A stretch of DNA of 9,781 nucleotides from an uncultured Clostridia bacterium (GTDB lineage Bacteria; Bacillota; Clostridia; Oscillospirales; CAG-272). Below the pieces are notes generated by a model. That model had not been told where the DNA came from. It saw nothing but the letters and a program-made list of their open reading frames with translations, and ran no database searches. Within the stretch, counting starts at the first letter, position 1. Each line of letters starts with the position of its first letter. The stretch spans positions 1 through 9,781 of the forward strand of contig CAMZBE010000026.1 in NCBI GenBank assembly GCA_947304475.1, read 5' to 3'. This document shows, piece by piece, positions 1 to 6,906 of this stretch. A program made the position numbers and the translations under genes.

Positions 1-146
1 TGGCGGCGGCGGTGCTGCTCTCGCGCCTCGGCGGAACCGTCGAGGGGATCGAGGCGGTCGCCAAGAGTTACCCCGACTTCTTCCAACAACTGCAATCCGT
101 AAATATCAAGGTGGAGATCGAACATGGAATGGATATCGAAAAGTAA
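1..146 (+). CDS. aroA: 3-phosphoshikimate 1-carboxyvinyltransferase (EPSP synthase), C-terminal end only
   Basis: The reading frame is open from the window edge (first whole codon at 3) to TAA at 144-146. The visible 47 residues include LSRLGGTVEGIEAVAKSYPD followed by FF, the usual C-terminal signature of EPSP synthase, in which the last helix follows a VAKSYPDF motif. The enzyme joins shikimate 3-phosphate and phosphoenolpyruvate to give EPSP, the sixth step of the shikimate pathway, in the cytoplasm. The gene's 3' end overlaps the tyrA start by 23 bp, so the two are probably co-transcribed and translationally coupled. The charged tail after the motif (KVEIEHGMDIEK) is somewhat long for the family. 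The call rests on a short fragment but is supported by the aromatic pathway genes that follow. Confidence 0.82.
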   Translation, partial: AAAVLLSRLGGTVEGIEAVAKSYPDFFQQLQSVNIKVEIEHGMDIEK

Positions 147-978
147 CGTACTGATCGTCGGACTCGGACTGATGGGCGGCAGTTACGCCAAAGGTCTGAA
201 ACGCCTCGGCTTCCGCGTGACGGCGTTGGCGCGCCGCAAGGAAACCATCGACTACGCCCTCGAACACGGGATCATCGACGCGGGTTCGCACGAGGTCGAT
301 CCCGCCCTCGTCGGGGAAGCCGACGCGGTGGTCTTCGCCCTGTATCCCGGGGTGTTCAAGGAATGGATCCGCGACTACCAGAAGTACCTGAAACCCGGCG
401 CCCGCCTGACCGACGTGACCGGCGTGAAACGCTGCATCGTCTACGATATTCAGGCGATGCTCCGCCCCGACGTCGAGTTCATCGCGTCCCACCCGATGGC
501 GGGGCGCGAGGTCTACGGCGTCGAGAACAGCGACGAGCGGATCTTCTATAACGCCAACTACATCGTCACCCCGACCGACAAGAATACCCCCGAGGCGATC
601 GAATGGTGCAAGGATCTCGGACGCATCCTCGGTTTCCGCAAGGTCAGCGTCCTGTCGCCCGAGGAACACGACGAGATGATCGGCTTTCTCTCCCAACTCA
701 CCCACTGCATCGCCGTGTCGCTGATGACCTGTTCCGACAACCGGCACCTGGTCGACTACACCGGCGACAGTTTCCGCGACCTGACGCGCATCGCGCGCAT
801 CAACGACGCGATGTGGAGCGAACTCTTCCTTCTGAACCGCGACGACCTTCTGAAACAGATGGATCTGTTCATCTCCGAATTTTCGGAGATGCGCCGTCTG
901 CTCGCCGAGGGCGACGCCGAGGGACTGCGGGCGAAGATGCGGCTCTCGACCGAACGCCGCGCCTATTTTAATAAGTGA
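124..978 (+). CDS. tyrA: Prephenate dehydrogenase (tyrosine biosynthesis)
   Basis: This 284-residue protein oxidises and decarboxylates prephenate to 4-hydroxyphenylpyruvate with NAD(P)+. An N-terminal Rossmann fold is shown by VLIVGLGLMGGSYAKGL (residues 9-25). The SHPMAGRE motif at 122-129 holds His123 at the prephenate site, and EEHDEMIGFLSQLTHCIAVS (180-199) begins the C-terminal helical domain. A conserved FRDLTRIA stretch lies at 217-224. The protein ends soon after the helical domain, so there is no C-terminal ACT domain and no fused chorismate mutase. The ATG at 124 is preceded by GGAG at 113-116 with 7-nt spacing and lies inside the end of aroA. A DAHP synthase follows 25 bp downstream, consistent with an aromatic amino acid operon. 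Preference for arogenate instead of prephenate cannot be excluded from the sequence. Confidence 0.93.
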   Translation: MEWISKSNVLIVGLGLMGGSYAKGLKRLGFRVTALARRKETIDYALEHGIIDAGSHEVDPALVGEADAVVFALYPGVFKEWIRDYQKYLKPGARLTDVTGVKRCIVYDIQAMLRPDVEFIASHPMAGREVYGVENSDERIFYNANYIVTPTDKNTPEAIEWCKDLGRILGFRKVSVLSPEEHDEMIGFLSQLTHCIAVSLMTCSDNRHLVDYTGDSFRDLTRIARINDAMWSELFLLNRDDLLKQMDLFISEFSEMRRLLAEGDAEGLRAKMRLSTERRAYFNK

Positions 979-1003
979 TCACCATTCGAAAGAGGAACCC
1001 GAA

Positions 1004-2032
1004 ATGAACATGAACTTCAAACGCAAACTCCCGATCCCGATGGAGACCAAGGAGATGTACCCCGTCACCCGGGAGATGGAGGAGACCGTCGAGCGGCGGC
1101 TGACCGAACTGAAAGCCATCTTCTCCGGCGCAAGCGACAAGATGGCGCTGATCATCGGTCCCTGCTCCGCCGACAACGAGGACAGCGTGATCGACTATAT
1201 CACCCGCCTGATCCCGGTGCAGGAAAAGGTGAAAGACAAGATTCTGATCGTCCCGCGCATCTATACCAACAAGCCCCGCACGACGGGCGAGGGTTACAAG
1301 GGGCTGGTTCATCAGCCCAACCCCGCGGGTGATCCCGACCTCTTCAAGGGCATCATCGCGACGCGCGAACTGCATATGCGCGCGGTCAAGGAGACCGGTT
1401 TCGCCTGCGCCGACGAAATGCTCTACCCTGAGAACCACAAGTATCTCGACGACCTGCTCGGCTACGTGGCGGTCGGCGCGCGGAGCGTCGAGGATCAGCA
1501 GCACCGCCTGACCGCGAGCGCGATCGAGTGCCCCGTCGGAATGAAGAACCCGACCAGCGGCGACCTCTCGGTCATGATGAACGCGATCCTCGCCGCCCAG
1601 CATCAGCACGATTTCATCTACCGCGGCTGGGAGGGACGCTCGGGCGGCAACCCCTACGCCCACGCGATCCTGCGCGGCTTCGTCGACAACACCGGAGCGA
1701 CCTTCCCGAACTACCACTACGAATCGCTGGTCCACCTCGCCGAACTCTTTTTGAAATGGCAGGTGCGGAACCCCGCCGTCATCGTCGACTGCAACCACGC
1801 CAACAGCGGCAAGAACCCGTTCGAGCAGCCCCGGATCTTGAAGGAAGTGCTGCACTCCTGCCGCTACAACCCGGATCTTCGGAAACTGGTCAAGGGCTTC
1901 ATGGTCGAAAGTTACATTGAGGACGGCAACCAGCCGATCGGCGGCGGCGTCTACGGAAAGAGCATCACCGACGCCTGCCTCGGTTGGGAAAAGAGCGAAC
2001 GCCTGATTCTCGATATGGCGGACGCACTCTGA
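1004..2032 (+). CDS. aroF: 3-deoxy-7-phosphoheptulonate (DAHP) synthase, type I (AroF/G/H family)
   Basis: The enzyme condenses phosphoenolpyruvate and erythrose 4-phosphate into DAHP, the committed step of the shikimate pathway. The 342 residues match the usual type I length of about 350. Visible motifs are IIGPCSADNED (50-60), KPRTTGEGYKGL (90-101), GARSVEDQQHR (158-168), CPVGMKN (176-182), VDCNHANSGK (261-270), MVES (300-303) and GKSITDACLGWE (318-329). By alignment with the E. coli enzymes the metal ligands would be Cys54, His265, Glu302 and Asp323, all present. The ATG at 1004 has AGAGG at 991-995 with 8-nt spacing; a second ATG at 1010 is possible. It follows tyrA closely and is followed by a hairpin terminator, so it is probably the last gene of the aromatic cluster. 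Which amino acid inhibits it cannot be judged here, so the symbol denotes the family only. Confidence 0.94.
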   Translation: MNMNFKRKLPIPMETKEMYPVTREMEETVERRLTELKAIFSGASDKMALIIGPCSADNEDSVIDYITRLIPVQEKVKDKILIVPRIYTNKPRTTGEGYKGLVHQPNPAGDPDLFKGIIATRELHMRAVKETGFACADEMLYPENHKYLDDLLGYVAVGARSVEDQQHRLTASAIECPVGMKNPTSGDLSVMMNAILAAQHQHDFIYRGWEGRSGGNPYAHAILRGFVDNTGATFPNYHYESLVHLAELFLKWQVRNPAVIVDCNHANSGKNPFEQPRILKEVLHSCRYNPDLRKLVKGFMVESYIEDGNQPIGGGVYGKSITDACLGWEKSERLILDMADAL

Positions 2033-2044
2033 AAAAACGGAAAC

Positions 2045-2084
2045 GGCGCCCCGCTTGACGGCGGGACGCCTCTTGCTTTTCTTG
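2045..2084 (+). terminator. Probable intrinsic terminator after the DAHP synthase gene
   Basis: A 10-bp stem with one C-A mismatch (2045-2054 with 2061-2070, 6-nt loop) is followed by the pyrimidine-rich run TCTTGCTTTTCTTG. It begins 12 bp after the stop codon. The U-tract is interrupted, so termination may be partial. Confidence 0.65.
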
Positions 2085-2101
2085 CGCGAACGCGCTATAA
2101 T
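2073..2101 (+). promoter_or_regulatory. Possible weak upstream promoter (TTGCTT-17-TATAAT)
   Basis: A perfect TATAAT at 2096-2101 lies 17 bp after TTGCTT at 2073-2078, which matches the -35 consensus at only three of six positions. It overlaps the T-rich end of the preceding terminator. If used, it would give argC a leader of roughly 145 nt. It is much weaker by sequence than the promoter at 2197-2225. Confidence 0.25.
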
Positions 2102-2143
2102 GAAAGCGGGAACGGCGTTTATACATCTTTCTCGGCTTTTGAT

Positions 2144-2170
2144 TGCATATATTCGCATTTTATACAATTT
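2144..2170. promoter_or_regulatory. Possible secondary ARG-box-like half sites
   Basis: TGCAT at 2144-2148 resembles the left half of an ARG box. ATACAAT, starting at 2162, is the reverse complement of part of the stronger box at 2216-2233. The two half sites are imperfect, with centres about 64 bp upstream of the main box. ArgR hexamers commonly bind paired sites, so this is a reasonable but weak candidate. Confidence 0.25.
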
Positions 2171-2174
2171 GCGC

Positions 2175-2225
2175 AAAAATATTTTCTTAAAATATCTTGA
2201 CATACAAGAAAACGAGTTGTATAAT
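2175..2225 (+). promoter_or_regulatory. Promoter of the argCJBD operon
   Basis: A consensus -35 TTGACA (2197-2202) and a consensus -10 TATAAT (2220-2225) are separated by exactly 17 bp. Just upstream is an AT-only stretch with an inverted repeat, ATATTTT-ctt-AAAATAT (2179-2195), resembling an UP element. Transcription should begin near 2232, giving a leader of about 23 nt before argC. Such a strong promoter would need repression, which the overlapping ARG box can supply. Confidence 0.85.
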
Positions 2226-2233
2226 TATTCATA
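2216..2233 (+). promoter_or_regulatory. ARG box: probable ArgR/AhrC operator
   Basis: GTTGTATAATTATTCATA matches the 18-base ARG box pattern WNTGAATWWWWATTCANW at every position but two: the outermost 5' base and one base of the left TGAAT half site. It covers the whole -10 element and the likely start site, the classical position for arginine-dependent repression. The family pattern is established knowledge; regulation of this copy is inferred from sequence and from the arginine genes downstream. Confidence 0.7.
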
Positions 2234-2254
2234 TCCATTGGGAAGGGGCGTACT

Positions 2255-3181
2255 ATGACCAAGGTTTTCATTGACGGAAGCGCCGGAACGACCGGGCTTC
2301 GGATCCGCGAGCGGCTCTCTGCGCGTGAGGATATCGCGCTACTGACGCTCCCCGACGAAAAGCGGAAGGATCCCGCAGCGCGCGCGGAACGGTTCGCGGA
2401 AGCGGACGTCGCCTTCCTGTGTCTTCCCGACGACGCGGCGCGCGAAGCGGTCGGGCTTGTCGGGGACGCGAAAACGATCGTGATCGACACCTCGACGGCG
2501 CACCGGGTATCCCCCGGCTGGACCTACGGGTTTGCCGAACTCGCGGGGCAGCGGGAGAAGATCGCGAAGGCGAACCGGATCGCGAACCCCGGCTGTCACG
2601 CCAGCGGATTCGTCTCGCTCGTCGCTCCTTTGGTTTCGGCGGGACTGCTTGATCGGGACGCTTCCCTCTCCTGCTTCTCGCTCACCGGATACTCGGGCGG
2701 CGGGAAGAAGATGATCGCCGAATACGAGGATCCCGCCATCGCCAAACGCCTGCAAGCCCCCCGGATCTACGGGCTCTCGCAGGCGCACAAGCATCTGCCC
2801 GAGATGCAGTTGATCTCCGGGCTTTCGCGCCCGCCGCTCTTCGCCCCGATCGTCTCCTCGTTCTACGCGGGGATGGCGGTGACGGTGGAACTTTCCGCCG
2901 ACCTGCTCCGCGGCACGGTTTCCGACGTAATCGACCTGTACCGCTCGGTCTACCGCGGTCCGGTCGTCACCTGGTCGGGGGCGGCGGACGCCGACGGACT
3001 GCTCTCGGCGGGCGTTTTCGCCGGACGGGACGACATGGAGATCTCGGTGTTCGGGAACGACGAACGGATCCTTCTCGTCTCGCGCTTCGACAATCTCGGC
3101 AAGGGTGCGTCGGGCGCGGCGATCCAGAATATGAATATCGCGCTCGGCTTGCCCGAGACGACCGGGTTGGTACTCGGATAA
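2255..3181 (+). CDS. argC: N-acetyl-gamma-glutamyl-phosphate reductase, short (type 2) form
   Basis: ArgC reduces N-acetylglutamyl 5-phosphate to the semialdehyde with NADPH, the third step of ornithine and arginine synthesis. The N-terminus KVFIDGSAGTTGLRIRERL (3-21) is the nucleotide-binding start typical of the short ArgC class. NPGCHASG (111-118) carries the catalytic Cys114, and LTGYSGGGKKMI with its glycine run follows. At 308 residues it fits the type 2 class (about 310) and not the type 1 class (about 345). The ATG at 2255 has AAGGGG at 2243-2248 with 6-nt spacing, about 23 nt after the predicted transcription start. It is the first gene of argC-argJ-argB-argD; argJ follows after 20 bp. 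Confidence 0.94.
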   Translation: MTKVFIDGSAGTTGLRIRERLSAREDIALLTLPDEKRKDPAARAERFAEADVAFLCLPDDAAREAVGLVGDAKTIVIDTSTAHRVSPGWTYGFAELAGQREKIAKANRIANPGCHASGFVSLVAPLVSAGLLDRDASLSCFSLTGYSGGGKKMIAEYEDPAIAKRLQAPRIYGLSQAHKHLPEMQLISGLSRPPLFAPIVSSFYAGMAVTVELSADLLRGTVSDVIDLYRSVYRGPVVTWSGAADADGLLSAGVFAGRDDMEISVFGNDERILLVSRFDNLGKGASGAAIQNMNIALGLPETTGLVLG

Positions 3182-3201
3182 AGAAAAGGGGATTTTGGAA
3201 A

Positions 3202-4416
3202 GTGAAAGTTGTGAGTGGCGGCGTCTGCGCCGCAAAAGGGTTCAAGGCGAACGGGATCCACTGCGGGATCCGCAAGAACCGCACCAAGCGGGACCTGTCG
3301 CTGATCGTCAGCGAGGCGCCCGCCGCCGCGGCGGCGGTCTACACGACCAATCTGGTCAAGGGCGCGCCCCTGCTCGTCACCAAGAAACATCTCGAAAACG
3401 GCGTCGCCCGCGCGATCGTCTGCAACAGCGGGAACGCCAACACCTGCAACGCCAACGGGATCGAGGTAGCCGAGGCGACCTGCGAAGCGACGGCGAAGGT
3501 GCTCGGGATCAACCCCGACGACGTGATCGTGGCTTCGACCGGCGTGATCGGGCAACCGCTCGACGTCACCCCGATCGAAAACGGACTTCCCTCTCTTGCC
3601 GCCGGACTGACGGCGGACGGCAGCGGCTTCGCCGCCGAGGGGATCATGACCACCGATACGATCATGAAAGAGGTAGCGGTCGAGTTCACCCTTTCGGGCA
3701 AGACCTGCAAGATCGGCGGGATCGCGAAGGGGAGCGGTATGATCCACCCCAATCTCGCGACCATGCTCGTCTTCATCACGACCGACGCGGCGATCTCGCC
3801 CGAAATCCTGCAGCGCGCCCTCTCCACCGACGTCCGCGACACCTTTAATATGGTGAGTATCGACGGCGACACCTCGACAAACGACATGGTGACGATATTG
3901 GCGAACGGCATGGCGGGCAACCCCGTGATTGAAGGGGACGGCGAGGACTTTTCGGTCTTCATGGCGGCGCTCAACTCGGTGACGGTCTCGCTTTGCCGCC
4001 TGATCGCCGGCGACGGCGAGGGCGCGACGCGCCTTCTCGAATGCCGCGTGACCGGCGCGGACAGTAAAGCAACCGCCCGCACGGTGGCGAAGAGCGTGAT
4101 CTGCTCGAGCCTGCTCAAAGCCGCGATGTTCGGCGCCGACGCCAACTGGGGACGCGTCCTCTGCGCGATCGGGTACAGCGGCGCGAAGGTCGACGTAAAC
4201 AAGATCGACGTCGCGTTCTCAAGCGTTGCGGGCACGATCCCGGTCTGCAAAAACGGCTGCGGCGTGGAGTTCTCGGAAGAGACGGCGAAGAAGATCCTCT
4301 CCGAGAAGGAGATCGAGATCCTGGTTTGCCTTAACTCCGGCATCGAATGCTCGAACGCCTGGGGCTGCGACCTGACCTACGACTACGTGAAGATCAACGG
4401 CGACTACCGCACCTGA
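3202..4416 (+). CDS. argJ: Glutamate N-acetyltransferase / amino-acid N-acetyltransferase (ornithine acetyltransferase)
   Basis: ArgJ moves the acetyl group from N-acetylornithine to glutamate, closing the acetyl cycle; bifunctional members also acetylate glutamate from acetyl-CoA. The 404-residue length is typical. Landmarks are SGGVCAAKGFKANGIHCGIR (5-24), CNSGNANTCN (74-83), ASTGVIGQPL (111-120) and the self-cleavage site KGSGMIHPNLATML (176-189). There the precursor is cut before Thr187, which becomes the nucleophile of the beta chain. The start is GTG at 3202; no ATG is available nearby, and AAGGGG at 3186-3191 lies about 10 nt upstream. It sits 20 bp after argC and 17 bp before argB. 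Whether it is mono- or bifunctional cannot be read from the sequence; no argA is seen in the window. Confidence 0.94.
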   Translation: MKVVSGGVCAAKGFKANGIHCGIRKNRTKRDLSLIVSEAPAAAAAVYTTNLVKGAPLLVTKKHLENGVARAIVCNSGNANTCNANGIEVAEATCEATAKVLGINPDDVIVASTGVIGQPLDVTPIENGLPSLAAGLTADGSGFAAEGIMTTDTIMKEVAVEFTLSGKTCKIGGIAKGSGMIHPNLATMLVFITTDAAISPEILQRALSTDVRDTFNMVSIDGDTSTNDMVTILANGMAGNPVIEGDGEDFSVFMAALNSVTVSLCRLIAGDGEGATRLLECRVTGADSKATARTVAKSVICSSLLKAAMFGADANWGRVLCAIGYSGAKVDVNKIDVAFSSVAGTIPVCKNGCGVEFSEETAKKILSEKEIEILVCLNSGIECSNAWGCDLTYDYVKINGDYRT

Positions 4417-4433
4417 TCTGAAAGGAAACGAAA

Positions 4434-5303
4434 ATGCTGAACGCGATCACCAATCACGAGCGCGCCGAGGTACTGGTGCAGGCGCTCCCAAACATCAAAC
4501 GCTATAACGGAAAGACCATCGTCGTCAAGTACGGCGGCAACGCCATGATCGACGACACCCTGAAGGCGCAGGTGATGGAGGACGTCGTGCTGCTCGCCCT
4601 GATCGGGGTGAAGGTCGTGCTGGTCCACGGCGGCGGTCCCGAGATCAACGGGCTGATGGAGAAACTCGGGAAGAAGCCCGAGTTCGTCGACGGTCTGCGC
4701 GTCACCGACGCCGAGACGATGGACATCGTGCAGATGGTCCTCGCCGGTAAGGTGAACAAAACCTTGGTCAACCTGCTCGAAAACAAAGGCGGGCGCGCAG
4801 TCGGTCTGTCCGGCATGGACGGAAGGCTGATCGAAGCGGTGCAGAAGGATCCGCGGCTCGGGTACGTCGGCGAAGTGGTGAAGATCCACCCCGCGCCCAT
4901 CACCGACCTGCTTGAAAAGGGGTATATCCCGGTGGTCTCGACCATCGGCTGTGACCGCGCGGGCAACGCCTACAATATCAACGGCGACACCGCCGCGGCG
5001 TACATCGCCGGGGCGCTTGGCGCCGAACGCATGCTGCTGATGACCGACATCGCGGGCATTCTCCGCGACAAGGACGATCCCGCTTCCCTGATCTCCGAGA
5101 TCACGGTGGACGAGGCGGCGCATCTGCGGGAGCAGGGCGTCATTTCGGGCGGTATGATCCCGAAGGTCGACTGCTGCGTGAAGGCGATCGGCGCCGGGGT
5201 GAAGCGCGTGGTCATTATGGACGGCAGGATCCCGCACTCGATCCTGATGGAACTGCTGACCGACGAGGGCGCCGGTACGATGGTAAAACCGAACGGAGAC
5301 TGA
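4434..5303 (+). CDS. argB: N-acetylglutamate kinase, probably the arginine-inhibited type
   Basis: The enzyme phosphorylates N-acetylglutamate with ATP, the second step of the pathway. The 289-residue amino acid kinase fold is shown by IVVKYGGNAM (29-38), VLVHGGGPEINGLMEKLG (62-79) and the later YNINGDTAAAYIAGALGAER and LLMTDIAGILRDKD. Before the first strand lies a helix, HERAEVLVQALPNIKRYNGK (8-27), matching the N-terminal helix that interlaces dimers into hexamers in arginine-sensitive kinases. The C-terminal LLTDEGAGTM also agrees with that class. Inhibition by arginine is therefore likely, as expected where ArgJ recycles acetyl groups and the kinase becomes the control point. The ATG at 4434 follows AAAGGAAA; argD begins 2 bp after the stop codon. 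Confidence 0.95.
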   Translation: MLNAITNHERAEVLVQALPNIKRYNGKTIVVKYGGNAMIDDTLKAQVMEDVVLLALIGVKVVLVHGGGPEINGLMEKLGKKPEFVDGLRVTDAETMDIVQMVLAGKVNKTLVNLLENKGGRAVGLSGMDGRLIEAVQKDPRLGYVGEVVKIHPAPITDLLEKGYIPVVSTIGCDRAGNAYNINGDTAAAYIAGALGAERMLLMTDIAGILRDKDDPASLISEITVDEAAHLREQGVISGGMIPKVDCCVKAIGAGVKRVVIMDGRIPHSILMELLTDEGAGTMVKPNGD

Positions 5304-5305
5304 AC

Positions 5306-6472
5306 ATGACGGTATTTGAAAAAGACAAAACCTACGTCGCGGGGACCTACAACCGCTTTCCCGTCGCGATCGTCTCGGGCAAAGGCTCGCTGCTTCTCGG
5401 CGAGGACGGGCGCGAATATATCGACCTGACCTCGGGGATCGGGGTGACGGCGTTCGGAATCGCGGACGAAAAATGGCAGGCGGCGGTGATCGAGCAGATC
5501 GGAAAAGTCCAGCATACGTCGAATCTTTTTTACACCACCCCCTGCTCCGATCTCGCCGAAATGCTCTGTTTGAAGACCGGAATGAAAAAGGTCTTCTTCT
5601 CGAACTCGGGCGCGGAAGCGAACGAGTGCGCGATCAAGGCGGCGCGCAAGTACGCCGCCGACAAGTACGGTGCCGACCGCTACACGATCGCGACCATGCA
5701 GAACAGTTTTCACGGCAGGACCTTGACCACACTTGCCGCGACGGGGCAGGATCACTACCACGAACTCTACCAACCCCTGACGCCGGGATTTGCGTCGGTC
5801 ACGCCCAACGCGGGGACCGACGAACTCGACGCGCTGCACAAGTCTTCCCCGCTCGCCGCGGTGATGATCGAGTGCATACAGGGCGAGGGCGGCGTTCTGC
5901 CGCTCGATCCGGCGTTTGCGCGCGAGGTCGCCGACTGGTGCGCCGAAAACGACGTGCTCCTGATCGTCGACGAGGTGCAGACCGGGAACGGGCGCACCGG
6001 GAAACTCTACGCCTATATGAAATACGGGCTGAAACCGGATATCGTCTCGACCGCGAAAGGGCTCGCGGGCGGTCTGCCGCTCGGCGCTACCCTGCTCGGG
6101 GAAAAGGTGGAAAACGTCTTCGGCTTCGGCGATCACGGCTCGACCTTCGGCGGGAACCCCGTCTGCTGCGCCGCCGCTCTCTCGATCCTCTCCCGGATCG
6201 ACGACGAACTGCTCGCCGGCGTGCGCCGTAAGGGCGCGTTTCTCCGCTCCGCGTTTGAAGGCGCGAAGGGAATCGAGTCGGTCTCGGGTATGGGACTGCT
6301 GCTCGGGCTGAAAACGACCAAGCCCGCCTCCGAGGTGCTCGCCGCCTGCCGCGACCGCGGCGTCCTCTGTCTCTCTGCAAAGGATAAGGTCCGCCTCGCC
6401 CCCGCCCTGAATATCCCCGACGAACTCCTCGCAAAAGCCGCGCAAATCATCAAAGCCGTCTGCGCGGAGTGA
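5306..6472 (+). CDS. argD: Acetylornithine aminotransferase (class III, PLP-dependent)
   Basis: ArgD transfers an amino group from glutamate to N-acetylglutamate semialdehyde, giving N-acetylornithine. The 388-residue protein shows YIDLTSGIGVTAFG (38-51), the phosphate-binding FFSNSGAEANECAIKAARKY (97-116), SFHGRTL (134-140), IECIQGEGGV (188-197), VDEVQTGNGRTGK (221-233) and STAKGLAGGLPLGA (248-261), where Lys251 would form the Schiff base with PLP. The ATG at 5306 lies 2 bp after argB, with its Shine-Dalgarno (ACGGAGA) inside the argB end, so translation is probably coupled. The last codons and stop lie inside a direct repeat copied 43 bp downstream, so the very C-terminus may have been shaped by repeat duplication. 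Activity on succinyldiaminopimelate is possible for the family. Confidence 0.94.
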   Translation: MTVFEKDKTYVAGTYNRFPVAIVSGKGSLLLGEDGREYIDLTSGIGVTAFGIADEKWQAAVIEQIGKVQHTSNLFYTTPCSDLAEMLCLKTGMKKVFFSNSGAEANECAIKAARKYAADKYGADRYTIATMQNSFHGRTLTTLAATGQDHYHELYQPLTPGFASVTPNAGTDELDALHKSSPLAAVMIECIQGEGGVLPLDPAFAREVADWCAENDVLLIVDEVQTGNGRTGKLYAYMKYGLKPDIVSTAKGLAGGLPLGATLLGEKVENVFGFGDHGSTFGGNPVCCAAALSILSRIDDELLAGVRRKGAFLRSAFEGAKGIESVSGMGLLLGLKTTKPASEVLAACRDRGVLCLSAKDKVRLAPALNIPDELLAKAAQIIKAVCAE

Positions 6473-6518
6473 CGGAGACGGGGAAAGGTACGTCCGCGCG
6501 AACTGCGCGGAGTGACGG
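6460..6518. repeat. Pair of 16-bp direct repeats spanning the argD stop codon
   Basis: CTGCGCGGAGTGACGG occurs at 6460-6475, including the last codons and TGA of argD, and again exactly at 6503-6518. Each copy is followed by a purine-rich stretch ending GGTACG, so the unit is about 43 bp and imperfect. Between them CCGCGC (6494-6499) and GCGCGG (6505-6510) can pair into a short hairpin. This looks like a local tandem duplication or two copies of a short dispersed repeat. Confidence 0.7.
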
Positions 6519-6529
6519 GAGAAGGTACG

Positions 6530-6553
6530 CGCACTTTCTTGTAAGAAAGTGCG
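6530..6553. repeat. Perfect inverted repeat with 11-bp arms
   Basis: Arms CGCACTTTCTT (6530-6540) and AAGAAAGTGCG (6543-6553) flank GT. No T-run follows, so it does not look like an ordinary intrinsic terminator. It follows the second argD-end repeat directly. The stretch 6554-6660 beyond it contains a weaker hairpin, GCGCAC...GTGCGC (within 6583-6608), and no credible gene. Confidence 0.7.
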
Positions 6554-6660
6554 ACAAAGAACTTCAATATGGGATGAAGTTAGCGCACCACTCGTTCCTC
6601 GTGTGCGCGGTTTCAAAAACGGACCTCTCTCGGCTCTCTTTGCTTTCGGTCTATAAACTT

Positions 6661-6688
6661 AACGCCCGCCGAACCATCGGCGGGCGTT
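6661..6688 (+). terminator. Hairpin with terminator-like form downstream of argD
   Basis: A perfect 12-bp stem, AACGCCCGCCGA with TCGGCGGGCGTT, has a 4-nt loop. It is followed only by ATTTCGA, so the U-tract is poor. It may end the arg operon transcript about 190 bp after argD. It may equally be the first hairpin of the repeat array that starts here. Confidence 0.5.
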
Positions 6689-6794
6689 ATTTCGAGCGTC
6701 GTGGCACAGGCGCGACGCATATCGAAATTGCCGCGACGCGGCAATTATATCGAACGGCGCGCTGCGCAGTATATCGACAGGGCGCAACGCGCCC
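6661..6794. repeat. Array of different hairpins separated by an ATATCGA box
   Basis: The heptamer occurs as ATTTCGA (6689-6695) and as ATATCGA at 6719-6725, 6747-6753 and 6771-6777. The intervals between boxes are 30, 28 and 24 bp. Every interval is a self-complementary stretch of its own sequence: a GCGTCG/CGACGC hairpin (6696-6718), AATTGCCG/CGGCAATT (6726-6746), ACGGCGC/GCGCAGT with one mismatch (6754-6770) and GGGCGC/GCGCCC (6780-6794). A 12-bp stem precedes the first box. The box is constant while stem sequences vary but keep pairing, which suggests selection or a copying mechanism acting on structure. No credible protein is encoded. It fills much of the 465-bp gap between argD and the XRE gene. 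Confidence 0.7.
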
Positions 6795-6877
6795 GCATCT
6801 CTCCGTTTCCGAGACAAAACTCTCCGGCTCGTTCCTGTTTTCACAACTGTTTTTTTCGCCGTTCTCCGAATGATGTG

Positions 6878-6906
6878 TTTACTCCGCGCTCGCTTTTTGG
6901 TATAAT
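6878..6906 (+). promoter_or_regulatory. Promoter of the XRE regulator gene
   Basis: TTTACT (6878-6883, four of six consensus bases) and TATAAT (6901-6906) are 17 bp apart. TGG directly before the -10 makes it an extended -10 promoter. The leader to the ATG at 6938 would be about 25 nt. Confidence 0.75.

Noticed and set aside
968..2203. 411-codon open frame on the minus strand opposite the DAHP synthase gene
   Set aside because: It is a shadow of the DAHP synthase gene and of the arg promoter region, with low-complexity composition.
2100..2258. Possible leader peptide upstream of argC
   Set aside because: The ATG is part of a TATAAT sequence with no Shine-Dalgarno, and the frame contains no run of arginine codons that would suggest attenuation.
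4970..6616. 548-codon open frame on the minus strand opposite argB and argD
   Set aside because: Long antisense frames are expected in GC-rich genes; the + strand encodes complete, motif-rich enzymes here.
6526..6800. CRISPR array
   Set aside because: The constant box is only seven bases, the intervals are self-complementary and of uneven length, and no cas gene is present.
6469..6873. 134-codon open frame after argD
   Set aside because: It runs through direct repeats and the hairpin array, has no recognisable domain and no ribosome binding site.
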